Source: Chryseobacterium sp. JV274
GTDB taxonomy: Bacteria > Bacteroidota > Bacteroidia > Flavobacteriales > Weeksellaceae
Length of the DNA: 64,000 nucleotides
NCBI RefSeq assembly: GCF_903969135.1
Contig: NZ_LR824569.1
Coordinates: 4,361,001-4,425,000, forward strand
Direction of reading: 5' to 3'
Below, one piece after another: positions 1 to 8,719 of the stretch. The first letter of the stretch is position 1, and every line of letters starts with the position of its first letter. Under the pieces are notes generated by a model that saw only the letters and a program-made list of their open reading frames with translations, did no database searches and was not told where the DNA came from. Made by a program: the position numbers and the translations under genes.

Positions 1-7
1 CAGAAAA

Positions 8-844
8 TTAAGTGGTTTTTACCTTTCCTTTTTCCAATATACTTTTGATGATAAAGAATAAACCGAGAAGAATAAAAGGAATACTTAGCAGCTGTCCCAT
101 ATTCAGAATCATTCCGTGCTCAAATTCTACCTGGTCTACCTTGATGAACTCAATCAGAATTCTCATAATGAAGATCAGCAGAATACTGATTCCGAAATAA
201 AACCCTTTTCCGATTTTAAATATGTTTTTCTTATAAATAAAATACACAGAAAGGAAAATAATAAAATAAGAGATCGCTTCATAAAGTTGGGCAGGGTGTC
301 TCGGAAGATTATCTACCTGATGGAAAATAAAAGCCCATGGAACGTCCGTAGGAACTCCTATGATCTCAGAATTCATAAGATTGGCAAGCCTTATAAAAGT
401 ACCACCCAACGGAAGTACAATCGCTATAGCATCTAAAACCGTCATGAACGGGATAGAAAATTTTCTCGCATAGATGAGAAGCATGATCACCAATCCGATA
501 CCACCACCATGGCTGGCAAGTCCTGCAAATCCTGTAAAGTGATAGGTTCCGTCTACTCCTTTCTGAATTGGCAGCAATATTTCAAGCGGATGCTGGGAAT
601 AATAATCAAAATCATAAAAAAGACAGTGCCCCAGTCTGGCACCCACCAAAATTCCTATAAGTGCGTAAGAGAATAAAGCTTCATGAGCCTGCGAACTAAG
701 GCCTTCTTTTTTATAAATACGTTTTAAAATATTTAAACATAAAACCAGTCCTGCAAGAAATAGCAGCCCGTAATATTTTAAAGGAAATCCTAAGATATTG
801 ACGATTTCGGGATTCACATCCCAGTTGATATATAATAAATTCAT
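8..844 (-). CDS. lgt: Prolipoprotein diacylglyceryl transferase Lgt
   Basis: Transfers the diacylglyceryl group of phosphatidylglycerol to the lipobox cysteine of prolipoproteins in the inner membrane, the first step of lipoprotein maturation. The 278-residue protein has about seven hydrophobic segments. It carries the SHGGGIG stretch near residue 110 and the R-L-A-N-L-M-N-S-E-I-I-G segment near residues 150-163, which matches the Lgt signature (R, N, N, E, G spacing). Length is normal for the family and the start MNLLYINWD is typical of Bacteroidetes. The stop lies at the left edge, so the gene is complete. Several lipoproteins further right (29.6, 51.7, 52.8, 54.2 kb) would be its substrates. 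Confidence 0.96.
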   Translation of the reverse strand: MNLLYINWDVNPEIVNILGFPLKYYGLLFLAGLVLCLNILKRIYKKEGLSSQAHEALFSYALIGILVGARLGHCLFYDFDYYSQHPLEILLPIQKGVDGTYHFTGFAGLASHGGGIGLVIMLLIYARKFSIPFMTVLDAIAIVLPLGGTFIRLANLMNSEIIGVPTDVPWAFIFHQVDNLPRHPAQLYEAISYFIIFLSVYFIYKKNIFKIGKGFYFGISILLIFIMRILIEFIKVDQVEFEHGMILNMGQLLSIPFILLGLFFIIKSILEKGKVKTT

Positions 845-1061
845 TCCTGCAAAGATAAGAAAATAGGAATTTCTGAACTGAATGGAAGTATTTTACTGTT
901 TTTCAATTTGATTTTCAGAATGCTAAGGGTTCGTTTGTACATCAGATAGAATTCTGTTTCTGAGCATACGAGATCTTTATCCGGGGTAAGAATGAACATA
1001 ATTTAAAATGATTCTTGATGAAACATTTGGTAACTTTAGGGGACCACCAAAATAAAAAGCT

Positions 1062-1757
1062 ATGCATCATCAGTTGGAGAAACATTATGTAAACAGGGTA
1101 GGCTGGCTTCGTGCAGCTGTATTGGGAGCGAATGACGGTTTGTTGTCCACCACAAGTATTGTCATTGGGGTTGCAGCCGCAGAACCAGACCGGCATATTA
1201 TTATTCTTGCGGCACTGGCAGGTATGATTGCCGGAGCGATGTCTATGGCAGCGGGGGAATATGTTTCCGTGAGTTCGCAGGAAGATACCGAGAAAGCAGA
1301 TTTACTTCGTGAAAAACGTGAGCTTGAAGAAATGCCTGAAATAGAACTTAGAGAGCTTGCCAAAGTGTATGAGAAACGAGGATGTACCAAAGAGACAGCA
1401 ATGCAGGTAGCAGTTGAACTTACGGAACACGATGCATTGGGAGCACATGCCCGTGATGAATTAGGTATTAATGAAATAACGCAGGCGAAACCATTGCAGG
1501 CAGCGATGGCTTCATTCAGTTCATTTGCTGTGGGAGCTTTATTGCCGTTTAGCGTTTCTCTTTTAGCACCACTTAAACAAATGGTGTATTTCCAATATGG
1601 ATTTTCAATTATATTTTTAATGCTTTTGGGAGCAATCTCTGCCAAAGCGGGAGGTTCCAGTATTAAAGTAGCCGTATTGAGGATCTGTTTCTGGGGAACT
1701 GTTGCAATGGGAATTACAGCATTTGTAGGGCACATTTTTGGAGTTAATGTAGCGTAA
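1062..1757 (+). CDS. VIT1/CCC1 family iron/manganese transporter
   Basis: Predicted divalent metal (Fe/Mn) transporter of the VIT1/CCC1 family, in the inner membrane. The family signature is visible: GANDGLLSTTSIVIGVAAA in the first membrane segment (about residues 23-41) and MAAGEYVSVSSQEDTEKAD after the second. A charged, Glu-rich cytoplasmic segment follows (about 90-140; metal binding in homologues), then three more hydrophobic segments. At 231 residues the length is normal. It is a single gene between lgt and the S41 peptidase. Family assignment is secure; metal specificity is inferred from the family. Confidence 0.92.
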   Translation: MHHQLEKHYVNRVGWLRAAVLGANDGLLSTTSIVIGVAAAEPDRHIIILAALAGMIAGAMSMAAGEYVSVSSQEDTEKADLLREKRELEEMPEIELRELAKVYEKRGCTKETAMQVAVELTEHDALGAHARDELGINEITQAKPLQAAMASFSSFAVGALLPFSVSLLAPLKQMVYFQYGFSIIFLMLLGAISAKAGGSSIKVAVLRICFWGTVAMGITAFVGHIFGVNVA

Positions 1758-1824
1758 AGTCTGTAAAAATTATTTACATTTTATATGCCTTAAAAAGTGT
1801 ATTTTACATCACAAATTCAGATAA

Positions 1825-3543
1825 ATGAAGAATATTTTTATTTTGTTTTTTGTGGTTGTTATTAATGCAACTGTTTGCGCTCAAAAAAATAGCTACACCT
1901 ATTTTATGAAGACCTGGAATTTCATAAAATATTATCATCCTGATGTTGCCAGCGGAAAAAAAGATGCCGACAGCCTGTTTTTGGAGACTATTGGGAGAGT
2001 GAATGAAAAATCAGATGAAAATGCAGTTATTACCTTTTTATCAGCAAATCTGAATCATAAATTTTCCGGTGCTCCGGTTATTGATACTCCGAAAGATGTA
2101 CTCTCTGTCAATCAAGACTTCAGATGGTATCAGAACAATAAAAAAGTCAGTTTAGAAAACAAAATAGTACTGAATGATATCTACAGCCATAGATTCATTG
2201 CTGATGCTGATCAGAAAGAAAAAATACTTGCTTCTGAGACAAACGAATTTAAAAAAGATGAGAATCTGCCGCTTGCCTACCGTTTGCTGACATTGGCCAA
2301 ATTGCAGGGTGCGATTGATTATCTTTATCCACATAAATATCTGATGGATAAAAATACTGAAGCCTATTTCTCGGATTTAACAGACCAAACTGTTCACTGT
2401 ACTTCAAGAAAAGAGTTTGAGATTATTCTGGCAAAAGTAGTTTCCTCAATGGAAGATACCCATTCTTTCAGGTTTTATGATCAGCTTAATTATAAAAATG
2501 AAATTTTCTACAGATCATATTTTCCTCCCTTTAATTATGTGATATTGAAAGATCATATATTGGTGACCCAGCTTCTTGTACCTGAAATCTGTTCCAAAGC
2601 TAATATTCATATTGGAGATAGAATAACGGAGGTTGGAGGTAAAAGTATCCGTCAGATTATTAAAGAAAAGAAAGAATTACTTTCCACCTCTAATCCTGAA
2701 ACGTTGTTGTATCTGATGTCAGATTACCAGAGAAATCTGATCTGGCCTGATGATCAGCCTCGTAAAGACTTAAAAGTAGTGTCAAAGGATAATAAAGCCT
2801 ATCACGCAGATACAGAGTTTATTAATTTCACAGACAAACAACAACGAGCAATAGTAACAGAGTACATCCAAAATAAAACCCGCCTTAAGCAGCAGTACAA
2901 AATTGATCATAAAGATATTGCCTATTTTAAAATCAATGATGCTTTTGCTTTTACAAACAATATAGCTGATGATAAGCTGGATGATCATATGGATTCTATT
3001 TTCCAAGAAGCATCATCAAAAAAGGCTATTGTCTTTGATATGAGAGGATATCCGGATTGGGGTGGATTTGTATTCTATTATGTCTACAAATACTTCTCGC
3101 CCGTAGAGAACCATTTTGGAAAATACTATAAACCCAACGTGAAAAATATCGGGACCTATATTCCAATCAGTTATAAAGATTTTGGGACTTATTATTCTGA
3201 TATTAAAAATAAAACCATCCATCCATACACGGGAAAGGTATTTATGATTGTCAATCCGGAGACCTTAAGTATGAGTGAATGGAATACAATGAATCTTCAG
3301 AATATTTTTCCTCAGTCCAAAACCATCGGCCAAAGAACAGCAGGTGCAGATGGTGACATCAGAACATTGAAACTGCCTGCCGGATATAACTTGGAATTTA
3401 CCGGAAATGGTATTTTTTATTATGACAATTCCCAGACTCAAAAAGTAGGTGTGAGGATCAATGAATTCATTGAGTATTCTGATGATGATATTATTCAGAA
3501 ACGGGATCTGGAGCTTGAAGCAGTTTTAAAAGGATTGAATTAG
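1825..3543 (+). CDS. S41 family (C-terminal processing-like) peptidase
   Basis: Probable secreted or periplasmic serine peptidase of the S41 (Ctp/tricorn-like) group. A signal peptide ends at VCAQ (about residue 19). A helical N-terminal region, a PDZ-like stretch around residues 240-290 (HILVTQLLVPEIC, IGDRITEVGG) and a C-terminal S41 fold follow. VFDMRGYPDWGG and the segment MIVNPETLSMSEWNTM, with SMSE probably holding the nucleophile serine, precede TIGQRTAGADGD. At 572 residues it resembles other long Bacteroidetes S41 proteins. Substrate unknown. A strong hairpin follows immediately. Confidence 0.85.
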   Translation: MKNIFILFFVVVINATVCAQKNSYTYFMKTWNFIKYYHPDVASGKKDADSLFLETIGRVNEKSDENAVITFLSANLNHKFSGAPVIDTPKDVLSVNQDFRWYQNNKKVSLENKIVLNDIYSHRFIADADQKEKILASETNEFKKDENLPLAYRLLTLAKLQGAIDYLYPHKYLMDKNTEAYFSDLTDQTVHCTSRKEFEIILAKVVSSMEDTHSFRFYDQLNYKNEIFYRSYFPPFNYVILKDHILVTQLLVPEICSKANIHIGDRITEVGGKSIRQIIKEKKELLSTSNPETLLYLMSDYQRNLIWPDDQPRKDLKVVSKDNKAYHADTEFINFTDKQQRAIVTEYIQNKTRLKQQYKIDHKDIAYFKINDAFAFTNNIADDKLDDHMDSIFQEASSKKAIVFDMRGYPDWGGFVFYYVYKYFSPVENHFGKYYKPNVKNIGTYIPISYKDFGTYYSDIKNKTIHPYTGKVFMIVNPETLSMSEWNTMNLQNIFPQSKTIGQRTAGADGDIRTLKLPAGYNLEFTGNGIFYYDNSQTQKVGVRINEFIEYSDDDIIQKRDLELEAVLKGLN

Positions 3544-3570
3544 TTAAAAAAAGATGAGTTAGATAAAAGA

Positions 3571-3603
3571 AAAAGACCACCTGCAAAACGCAGGTGGTCT
3601 TTT
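3571..3603. terminator. Bidirectional rho-independent terminator
   Basis: A perfect 14-bp stem (AAAAGACCACCTGC pairing with GCAGGTGGTCTTTT) with a 5-base loop, A-rich before and T-rich after. It sits between the convergent S41 peptidase and acyltransferase genes and can serve both. Confidence 0.9.
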
Positions 3604-3648
3604 GTATTAATAAACTATTCTCATATTTTATTTCATGAGAGGTAATTA

Positions 3649-4719
3649 TTACTTATTTAGAAATCTCTTTTCAACCAGGTGATAAAAAATAGTGGTTATA
3701 GGGATAATAAAAATAAAAATAAATGCAAAGATCACCCATTGCCGGATATCATCTGTGAGTTCAAAGTTTTTTAATAAATAAAGATTTATTAATGCAAGGA
3801 ACGGACCGTGTATAAGATATAAACTGTATGATATTTTTCCTAAAAATTCTAATGGTTTGCTTTCAAGAATAATGATTGATTTTCCTGTTGCTTTTTTGTA
3901 TGTGACTAATGAATACAATAAAAAAGAGAAAGTTACCCCTGTAATTAATATCATTAAAAAACTGTTAATATCTAATAATGCGAATAGTGATAAACTTCCT
4001 ATGAAAAGAATTACAGCTAAAGGAATTAAAAATTTATTGATTGTTGTCTTTTTAAATGATAAATAACAACAGATAACTCCCATGAAAAATAGAATTATAA
4101 ATTCAGGTTTTGCCATTGGAATCAGCTTTTTTAATAATAATGCCAATAAAGCGAATATAATAAATGAGACATATTTATTAGTTTTTTTCCAAAGTATAAG
4201 CATGAGAGGAAAAAGCCAATAAATCTGCCATTCTGTAGCTATGGACCAATGTGCTCCATTGATCTTATAAACCCATGAAGAATTTAAATTATGAAATAAT
4301 CCAATATGACTGATAACAGACCAAAAAGTGACAGGTATTTTGCTATCCCAAGCTGTATTTTGTGCTGTTTGTAATAAGGGAAAACATAAAATCATTAATC
4401 CTGATAACAATAATGCAATATAATAGGGCGGAATTAATCTTTTGGCTCTTCTGCTAATATATCTTTTAAACCCTCCTTTTATTTCCATATTATTGTTAAC
4501 CACTGGAATCGCAAGGCAAAAACCGGAAAGAACTATAAATATAGATACTGCCAAATGACCAATTGACGTAGCTTTTTGTATAAAATAGAGAACAAGGTCA
4601 TTAGACCATTTAATATCATGAGCTGCAGAATAGCCATTAAATAATAAAGAATGATACAAAACTACCCATAACGCAGAAATTCCTCTTATTCCATCAAGAA
4701 ACTCAAATCTTATCTTCAT
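3649..4719 (-). CDS. Acyltransferase 3 family membrane O-acyltransferase
   Basis: Integral-membrane acyltransferase of the Acyl_transf_3 (OafA/NodX-like) family, which moves acyl groups onto surface sugars. The N-terminus has LDGIRGISALWVVLYHSLL with the conserved R and H, then SIFIVLSGFCLA, the basic segment YISRRAKRLIPPYYIALL and about ten hydrophobic segments. NGAHWSIATEWQIYWLFP is the usual mid-protein motif. The 356 residues are normal and no SGNH domain is fused. It stands alone, so its acceptor cannot be read from neighbours. Confidence 0.9.
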   Translation of the reverse strand: MKIRFEFLDGIRGISALWVVLYHSLLFNGYSAAHDIKWSNDLVLYFIQKATSIGHLAVSIFIVLSGFCLAIPVVNNNMEIKGGFKRYISRRAKRLIPPYYIALLLSGLMILCFPLLQTAQNTAWDSKIPVTFWSVISHIGLFHNLNSSWVYKINGAHWSIATEWQIYWLFPLMLILWKKTNKYVSFIIFALLALLLKKLIPMAKPEFIILFFMGVICCYLSFKKTTINKFLIPLAVILFIGSLSLFALLDINSFLMILITGVTFSFLLYSLVTYKKATGKSIIILESKPLEFLGKISYSLYLIHGPFLALINLYLLKNFELTDDIRQWVIFAFIFIFIIPITTIFYHLVEKRFLNK

Positions 4720-5105
4720 AAAAAAATTTTCCGCAAAAGTAAAGAAAATTAAAATCTGAATGTGTTAAAAAATAATATTACTAATACTTTATTAATGAAT
4801 CTGTTTAGGCTTAGATTATTATATTTCTAATATTTGAAAAATAAGAGTTATAACAACAAGAGTAAAAGTGAAATTATTTATTGTATGAACTTTAATTGGC
4901 TTTATTTGTCTGATTTGTTCTACAAATTATTCTAATAAGATATTTAGTAAAGACTTCAATTTTATAGCAACTTAACAATTTTTATTGACACTACAGTAAC
5001 ATGAAAACGAGAGCGTTTTTTTTATTTATCAGAGAAACTGTAAGGTATAATTATCATCAACAGTTTTATTGAGTATGAAGCTCTTGAGGACAATAAATAA
5101 TAATT
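4720..5105. other. Gene-free AT-rich stretch
   Basis: No credible reading frame. The only structure seen is a small hairpin at 5004-5019 (AAAACG, loop AGAG, CGTTTT) followed by a run of T on the plus strand. This is too short to call a terminator firmly, and no plus-strand gene precedes it. Confidence 0.5.
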
Positions 5106-5369
5106 TCATATAAAATCATATTGATCTAATTTTATCACAAAGTAATGTTCAATTGTTTTTTGAGCTTTTTTGCACATTGATAGAAGATCATTTCTTGATG
5201 TGTTGTCGAAGCTAAAATCATCATCTGTTTTTACGATATATTCGGTTACTATTTCAATATCCATTAAATCAAGTTCTGTTACATCGGTTTTCAGTCTGTG
5301 TTCTTCCTTAAAAAAAGGAATTTTACGGAAAATATAATCGTTAAATCGAAAGAAATGTATTGTTTTCAT
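5106..5369 (-). CDS. Small protein of unknown function (paralogue of the 13.4-kb protein)
   Basis: I do not recognise this 87-residue acidic, probably cytoplasmic protein. It is clearly a paralogue of the 93-residue protein at 13414-13695. Both begin MKTIH(F/L)F(R/Q)F, share RK(I/L)PFFKEE near residue 15-22, then V-T-E-(Y/F)-I, DLLSMC and IEHYFV, and end YD(F/V)I. Conservation over the whole length with many substitutions argues that both are real genes under selection. It has no signal peptide or membrane segment. It lies 43 bases downstream of the 265-residue gene in the same direction and may be read with it. Confidence 0.7.
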   Translation of the reverse strand: MKTIHFFRFNDYIFRKIPFFKEEHRLKTDVTELDLMDIEIVTEYIVKTDDDFSFDNTSRNDLLSMCKKAQKTIEHYFVIKLDQYDFI

Positions 5370-5412
5370 TGCAAAAATATTTAATAAGATGAAAAATGTA
5401 GGGTGAGGTTCA

Positions 5413-6210
5413 TTAAGAAAGTTTATCTTTCATTTTTCTATTGATCCATTTTTTGGATAGAGTATGCTCTGATGGCAATGCGTACATGCCACCTGAAAGT
5501 ATATATAGTAAGCTGTTCCAAAAATTATTTTTTCTATAGAATTCATGACTGTAGTTAGTTAATACTTTTAAGTATTCGTGTTCATATTTCTTTGCTTCCT
5601 GTAATGTGTAATTTTTCGGAATATCTTTAATAATATCCATAGTGGTTTGGTTAAAGATTTTAGGCGAATATTTTTCTATAAAGTCAGATTCAAGCCTGCA
5701 CATACCAATAAGTGGAATGAATAAAGAAAAAATTTCATCATAAAAGTTACAAATACCTGTTTTCCATGATAACCTTTCTTCTTCCGGTAAAATTTGGATA
5801 GCCAAATGGATGAGTTTTTTATGGCTTGCTTCCAGCTCATCTGTATAGGTTTTGTTTTGCTTCCAGAATATGAGTGAATTGATTTTATTTCTTTTAATAA
5901 TATTCTCCAATAAATATTCAAACTGTATTCTAATGTATTTTATACTGTCGCTTAGATCTTCTAAAACAGACTGCCACAGATTATGCTGGCTTAAACTGCA
6001 ATGAGTACTAAATACCAATCTTGATTTGTTATTGAGAATCTGTAATTCCTTTAACATGCGAAGAACTTCCTTCGTGTCTCTTTCTAAGGTGATGTTGGTA
6101 TTTCTGATGTAAAATAAAGAAACAAATTGTGAGTAATAGGCCCTTCTTGAAATATTTTTTTTATTTCTGAGTCCCAATTTGTTCTTTGGATGATTAGTCA
6201 GCTTTTTCAT
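5413..6210 (-). CDS. Hypothetical protein, third gene of the cupin operon
   Basis: A 265-residue protein I cannot assign to a family. It begins very basic (KKLTNHPKNKLGLRNKKNISRR) and is otherwise mostly predicted alpha-helix with many Lys, Glu and aromatic residues. There is no signal peptide or clear membrane span. Its ATG overlaps the TGA of the 79-residue gene upstream (ATGA), so the two are translationally coupled. Base composition is AT-rich like its neighbours. Only its operon with a cupin protein hints at a role. Confidence 0.7.
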   Translation of the reverse strand: MKKLTNHPKNKLGLRNKKNISRRAYYSQFVSLFYIRNTNITLERDTKEVLRMLKELQILNNKSRLVFSTHCSLSQHNLWQSVLEDLSDSIKYIRIQFEYLLENIIKRNKINSLIFWKQNKTYTDELEASHKKLIHLAIQILPEEERLSWKTGICNFYDEIFSLFIPLIGMCRLESDFIEKYSPKIFNQTTMDIIKDIPKNYTLQEAKKYEHEYLKVLTNYSHEFYRKNNFWNSLLYILSGGMYALPSEHTLSKKWINRKMKDKLS

Positions 6211-6446
6211 TGGGAGTTATTGTATATTATTTTTTTTGATGTCCCTTTTTCAAAGGATTTTTGCTGTCTTATAAGGGAAATAAGATATTGTCTTAAATCT
6301 CTGATCGTAATATTTTTCTCTGCAAAAGAAAAAAATAATGGAGTTTCGTCTAAAAGGTCATACAGTTCAGGAAATTCTTTTTGAATCTCAACTGTTTTTT
6401 TTAATATCTTTTTTGTTAAAACTGATATAGTATCTACATTATTCAT
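6207..6446 (-). CDS. Small hypothetical protein, second gene of the cupin operon
   Basis: A 79-residue protein of unknown function. It looks helical and amphipathic, with a leucine-rich middle (about residues 20-60), no signal peptide and no membrane span. It overlaps the end of the cupin gene by 8 bases and shares ATGA with the 265-residue gene downstream. This tight packing supports a real gene despite its size and suggests fixed stoichiometry of the three products. Confidence 0.7.
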   Translation of the reverse strand: MNNVDTISVLTKKILKKTVEIQKEFPELYDLLDETPLFFSFAEKNITIRDLRQYLISLIRQQKSFEKGTSKKIIYNNSQ

Positions 6447-6795
6447 AGCCGCTTTTTATTATTGTTACGATCATCTTAAAGCGTTTATTTCCTTTTATCG
6501 AATGAGATATATGGCCAGGAATAATTATGCATTCACCTTCTTCCATAAAATAAGTAGCTCCGTCTATAATAATTTCTGCTTTACCTTCAATAATTTGTGC
6601 AACAGTGTCAAAAGGAGAAATCTTTTCAGATAACCCTTCTTTGTCATCAAAAGATAAAACACTGATATTGCCGGTCAGTTTTTCCATTATTTTTTTGCTG
6701 ACTACAGAATTTGGAATGTAATCTACAATCTGGCTGGTAATATATACTTTCGATTTTTCAAGTTCTCTATGATTCATCACATTGGGTTTAAACAT
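6439..6795 (-). CDS. Cupin-domain protein
   Basis: A single-domain cupin of 118 residues. The second half shows the cupin pattern: SPFDTVAQIIEGKAEIIIDG, then YFMEEGECIIIPGHISHSIKG, where P-x-x-x-x-H is the second cupin motif. The first motif lacks the usual two histidines (SPFDTVAQ), so it may bind a metal weakly or act as a small-molecule-binding or structural cupin. Two starts are possible: MFKPNV at 6795, or MNHREL at 6777. First gene of a three-gene overlapping operon. Substrate unknown. Confidence 0.8.
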   Translation of the reverse strand: MFKPNVMNHRELEKSKVYITSQIVDYIPNSVVSKKIMEKLTGNISVLSFDDKEGLSEKISPFDTVAQIIEGKAEIIIDGATYFMEEGECIIIPGHISHSIKGNKRFKMIVTIIKSGYE

Positions 6796-6915
6796 AAAAA
6801 GAGTAGATGGTATTGTAAATAAAAGGGACAGAACTGTCTAATATTCCATCCCTTTTCCAGTAAAACTTTTGATAAATATATCTTTTCATTGGCTTTAGCT
6901 GTCCTTGAAAACAAT

Positions 6916-7134
6916 TTATGAAAGATTGATTTCTTTGATAATATTGAGAACTTCTTCACGGTTTTTTCTTAATCTGTTTCCGATTCTTTCCAGCATTTCC
7001 TTTTCTTTACCTTCTTCAAATTTCAGATCGTGATCCGTTAATGTTGAGAATTTTTCTTTCAATTGTTTTGACTGTTCAATCCAGTCTCCAGGAGTTTTGA
7101 AAAATTTGTCGCCTTTGTTGTGGTTTGTGTCCAT
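6916..7134 (-). CDS. CsbD-like small stress protein
   Basis: A 72-residue hydrophilic protein resembling the CsbD family of general-stress proteins. It has a W-x-x-Q-x-x-x-L-K-x-K start (DWIEQSKQLKEKF), the central pattern L-T-D-x-D-L (TLTDHDLKFEEGKEKEML) and a C-terminal IGxRLxKxREE helix. Size fits the family. It is a single gene on the minus strand. The biochemical role of CsbD proteins is not established. Confidence 0.75.
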   Translation of the reverse strand: MDTNHNKGDKFFKTPGDWIEQSKQLKEKFSTLTDHDLKFEEGKEKEMLERIGNRLRKNREEVLNIIKEINLS

Positions 7135-7599
7135 AAGGTGGATTTTAGTGTAACTTCATTGCTACAGTACAAAGTTGGGTATTTAATAATCTATTGTATT
7201 ACAGATTGTTTCTTTTATGTTGCAGATATCACACTTTTACGAAATTTCGGATTGTTTTGAGCATCTGAAATCCGGTCGTTTATAAGCTGTAAAAAGTTGG
7301 TGACTCTGATGAAGTGACGAACATTATTGAGCCTTAGGAAATGATTACAAACTTAAAATATTACTATATAATTTCAAATAAGTGATTGATTATTCGTACC
7401 TTGCTGAATAACTACATTGAACTGATGATCTAGACTCTTAGTTCCGGCATATTCTCTTCTTTTCATCATTTAATATTTCCGGTATATCGTCATCTCTAGT
7501 CTGCTTCAAATCATTAATAAAACTGTTTTGAAAAGGAAAATATAAATCTATTGAATTTTTCCAAAAGACCATTCAACTGTAAAAAATATTAGTGTTTTT
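7135..7599. other. Intergenic region between divergent CsbD-like and chaA genes
   Basis: About 465 bases without a credible gene. It must contain the promoters of the two divergent genes, but I could not place them firmly. Confidence 0.5.
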
Positions 7600-8697
7600 A
7601 TGAATATTAAAAAATATTTATGGATGTGGACTTTTTTAGTTCCTATCTTGGCGTGGCTTTCGTATGTTGGAAATTCTGTTTTTTCTTCAGGGTATTATTC
7701 TGTGATTCTTACTTTATTTCTGATAGGAAGCGTTTTGGCTGCAGTGTATCATTCCGAAGTTATTGCCCATCGTTTGGGGGAGCCATTCGGAACTTTACTT
7801 CTGGCATTTGCCATCACGGTCATAGAAGTAGGACTTATTATTTCTATCATGATGGGAGCAAAAGGTTTAGAAACCATTACCCTTGCCAGAGATACGGTTT
7901 TTGCAGCAGTGATGATAATCCTTACCGGAATTATTGGGAGCTGTATTGTCATAGGTTCATTAAGATACAGAGAACAGAGCTTTACATTGCAGGGGGTAAG
8001 TACGGCACTCATTACGCTTACCTCCGTGATTATTTTTGTGCTTATTCTGCCTAATTATACGATAAGTCATCTCGGAGGCGAATATACATCCTTTCAATTG
8101 CTTTTTATTGCCTTGATTTCTTTAGGGCTTTATCTCGGATTTACTATGATCCAGACGTTTAGACACCGAAGCTTTTTTATTTCTCCGCAAAATAAACTAT
8201 CCAAAAATGAGCCTGTACAAAGTAGTCATGAAATGATTTCCCGAAAACAATTGTATATCAGTTGTATATTATTGATCTTATCCCTGGGAATAGTCGTTTT
8301 TCTGGCAAAGCTTCTTTCAAAGGATGTTGAGCATATAGTTGTTTCAGTGGGTGCTCCAAGATCTCTTGTAGGTATCATTATTGCTGGTATTGTTCTCCTT
8401 CCTGAAGGTCTGGCTGCGTTTAGGGCTGCAAAAAGTGATGAAATTCAAACTTCATTAAATCTGGCTTTTGGTTCTGCTTTAGCAAGTATAGGGCTGAGTA
8501 TTCCTGCCATTGCCATTATATCTGTAATGACTGGTATACGAATGACATTGGGAATAGATATCAAATCAACAATACTTTTAGGGCTGTCGCTTTTTATTAT
8601 TACTGTTTCACTGGCAACGGGCAGAACCAATATTATGCAGGGAATTGTACTGATTGCTATCTTTTTGATTTACCTTTTTATTACTATAGTTCCATAA
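7600..8697 (+). CDS. chaA: Calcium/sodium:proton antiporter, ChaA type
   Basis: Inner-membrane cation:proton antiporter of the CaCA superfamily, ChaA branch; exports Ca2+ or Na+ at alkaline pH in characterised members. The 365 residues form about eleven membrane segments. The first alpha-repeat shows AHRLGEPFGTLLLAFAITVIEVGLI (with GEPFGT and IEV; about residues 56-80). The second shows VLLPEGLAAFRAAKSDEIQTSLNLAFGSALASIGLSIPA (with LPEG and NLAFGSALAS). Both repeats carry the family's acidic residues, so the protein looks functional. It converges on the GT4 gene with a gap of 22 bases and no obvious terminator between. Confidence 0.92.
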   Translation: MNIKKYLWMWTFLVPILAWLSYVGNSVFSSGYYSVILTLFLIGSVLAAVYHSEVIAHRLGEPFGTLLLAFAITVIEVGLIISIMMGAKGLETITLARDTVFAAVMIILTGIIGSCIVIGSLRYREQSFTLQGVSTALITLTSVIIFVLILPNYTISHLGGEYTSFQLLFIALISLGLYLGFTMIQTFRHRSFFISPQNKLSKNEPVQSSHEMISRKQLYISCILLILSLGIVVFLAKLLSKDVEHIVVSVGAPRSLVGIIIAGIVLLPEGLAAFRAAKSDEIQTSLNLAFGSALASIGLSIPAIAIISVMTGIRMTLGIDIKSTILLGLSLFIITVSLATGRTNIMQGIVLIAIFLIYLFITIVP

Positions 8698-8719
8698 AGC
8701 ACCGAGTAATTAAGGGTTG

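Noticed and set aside
6777..6959. 60-codon minus-strand frame between the cupin and CsbD-like genes
   Set aside because: It overlaps both real genes in another frame and shows no family features.
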